Of a stretch of 7,078 nucleotides of DNA, positions 5,926 to 7,078 are shown piece after piece. Position numbers and translations under genes: made by a program. Source of the stretch: JASFTV01 sp050050615. Lineage in GTDB: Bacteria > Desulfobacterota > DSM-4660 > Desulfatiglandales > HGW-15. Position 1 is the first letter of the stretch, and each line of letters begins with the position of its first letter. The stretch is taken from positions 1 to 7,078 of the forward strand of contig JASFTV010000170.1 of NCBI GenBank assembly GCA_050050615.1, written 5' to 3'. Under the pieces are notes generated by a model. The model was not told the DNA's origin. It saw only the letters and a program-made list of their open reading frames with translations, and made no database searches.

Positions 5926-7078
5926 ATGGCCATGCGTCGCTTGATGCAGCCTATGAAGCGAAGCACTTGCATTGGGACCATAGTGACCATCATCTTCTTT
6001 CTCACCGGATGCCGTCTGACCTACATCCTCCAGGCTGCAGCAGGCCAGTTCAGATTACTCCAGGGAGCCCTCCCTGTAGAGGAGGCTTTAAGAAATGATT
6101 CTCTGAGTGCCACTCAGAAGGACCGCCTCTGCCTTGTGGCAAAGATCAAGGACTTTGCAGAGAAGGAATTAGGATTAAAGAAGACCTCAAATTATGAAAC
6201 CATATACACAAAATCCAGTCAACCTCCTGTCTACATTGTCTCCGCTGCTCCAAAGGATCGCCTTTCTCTAGTCACCTGGTGGTTCCCTGTCGTGGGAAAG
6301 ATGCCCTATTTGGGTTTTTTTGACCTGGACCGTGCCAGAGCGGAAAAGAAGAAACTTGTCGAAAAGGATCTTGATACCGTCATAGGCAGGGCGGAAGCTT
6401 ACAGCACTCTCGGCTGGTTCAAGGATCCTGTGACCCTGAACTTGATCGAGGGATCCACCTTGGATCTTGTGGAAACCATCCTTCATGAAATGACCCACAC
6501 AACCCTTTACAAGAAGGGGCGGGGGGAGTTTAACGAGGGTCTGGCCGTGCTGGTGGGCAAGCAGGGCGCATACCTTTTTATGCAAAGCACCTACGGGCCG
6601 TCCCACCCATTAACCCTCGAGGCGCAAAAATCAATCCGGGACGAAGCGTTGTTTTCCACTTTCTTGACATCCTTGCTGGCTAAATTGGAACACCTGTATG
6701 ATTCCTCCCTCACTTACGAGGAAAAAATGACCGAAAGGGAAAAGGTTTTCGCTGAAGCCCTGGCGCAGTTTAAGGTCCTCAAGGGTGAATTACAGACCCG
6801 TCGTTTTTTCCGCTTTGGCGATGCGACATTAAATAATGCTTACCTCATGTCCATCGCCTTATATCATCGCCATTACCATCTTTTTGAGAGCGTGCTGAGA
6901 CGAAATGGGAACTCTATAAAAGAGATGCTCATCTTTCTGAAGGTCCTGACCAAAAGAGACGGGAACATCCTGAAAATGATGCAGGATTGGTTAGAGGGAC
7001 CAGGGGAGATGCAGTCATGCAATCGCAGCATTCTGAAGGGCCAACGCCTGTCTCCACACGCTGATGTTCAAACCCCCA
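5926..7078 (+). CDS. Predicted lipoprotein zinc aminopeptidase (PF10023-like), 3' end missing
   Basis: The frame is open from ATG 5926 to the window edge (384 residues, no stop). Residues 10-29 form a lipoprotein signal: MKR, a hydrophobic stretch, then the lipobox LTGC with C29 as the lipidated cysteine, so the protein should be anchored in an envelope membrane. The rest matches the putative aminopeptidase family PF10023: YILQAAAGQFRLLQG (33-47), WWFPVVGKMPYLGFFD (118-133), AYSTLGWFKDP (158-168) and the zinc motif HEMTH (187-191), in which H187 and H191 bind metal and E188 is the catalytic base; E204 in FNEG is the probable third ligand. The family is expected to trim peptides, but substrates are poorly known. 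A mostly helical region follows to about residue 358, then a tail of different character (EMQSCNRSILKGQ...) runs out of the window. It lies 91 bp after the zinc-finger gene on the same strand. Confidence 0.9.
   Translation, partial: MAMRRLMQPMKRSTCIGTIVTIIFFLTGCRLTYILQAAAGQFRLLQGALPVEEALRNDSLSATQKDRLCLVAKIKDFAEKELGLKKTSNYETIYTKSSQPPVYIVSAAPKDRLSLVTWWFPVVGKMPYLGFFDLDRARAEKKKLVEKDLDTVIGRAEAYSTLGWFKDPVTLNLIEGSTLDLVETILHEMTHTTLYKKGRGEFNEGLAVLVGKQGAYLFMQSTYGPSHPLTLEAQKSIRDEALFSTFLTSLLAKLEHLYDSSLTYEEKMTEREKVFAEALAQFKVLKGELQTRRFFRFGDATLNNAYLMSIALYHRHYHLFESVLRRNGNSIKEMLIFLKVLTKRDGNILKMMQDWLEGPGEMQSCNRSILKGQRLSPHADVQTP

Noticed and set aside
6268..6606. A 112-codon minus-strand open frame
   Set aside because: It is antisense to the aminopeptidase, across its most conserved motifs including HEMTH.

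Overview
The window comes from a bacterial chromosome of moderate GC content. Nothing in it fixes the species. A lipoprotein aminopeptidase of the PF10023 type, a membrane-linked PHP protein, a LIM-like zinc-finger/winged-helix protein and repeat-rich gaps together would suit a Gram-negative organism such as a Desulfobacterota ('deltaproteobacterial') lineage. That is an inference and I hold it loosely. There are no rRNA or tRNA genes, no CRISPR array, no recognisable transposase and no phage genes.

Layout, left to right. Bases 1-267 are a near-perfect 62-bp tandem repeat array (four full units plus a 17-bp partial unit). It ends one base before the stop codon of a minus-strand MBL-fold metallo-hydrolase gene (268-1113). 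A 149-bp gap (1114-1262) holds two overlapping, divergent sigma-70-type promoter candidates. One drives the MBL gene leftwards and the other drives a membrane-associated PHP-domain protein rightwards (1263-2744). The PHP protein has a signal peptide or anchor and a transmembrane hairpin inserted in the PHP region, and several expected metal ligands appear to be missing. A 308-bp gap follows (2745-3052), with a stable hairpin and a near-consensus promoter, TTGACA-N18-GATAAT. Next is a full-length glutamine-dependent asparagine synthetase, asnB (3053-4966).

The 508-bp gap 4967-5474 has no convincing gene. It holds a 237-bp inverted-repeat element resembling a MITE or structured RNA, with a perfect 24-bp core repeat in its arms, and a separate nested hairpin at 5355-5398. 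After it come a 119-residue zinc-finger plus winged-helix protein (5475-5834) and, 91 bp downstream on the same strand, a predicted lipoprotein zinc aminopeptidase (5926 to the window end, cut off).

The genes do not form an obvious single pathway. MBL/PHP are a divergent pair of predicted metallo-hydrolases. asnB appears to be its own transcription unit; such AsnB-type amidotransferases serve asparagine synthesis and are also common in surface-polysaccharide loci. The zinc-finger and aminopeptidase genes may be co-transcribed. I did not find a clear new multi-gene system. The most unusual items are the 237-bp inverted-repeat element, the PHP protein with an eroded metal site split by a membrane hairpin, and the tandem array that stops next to the MBL stop codon.
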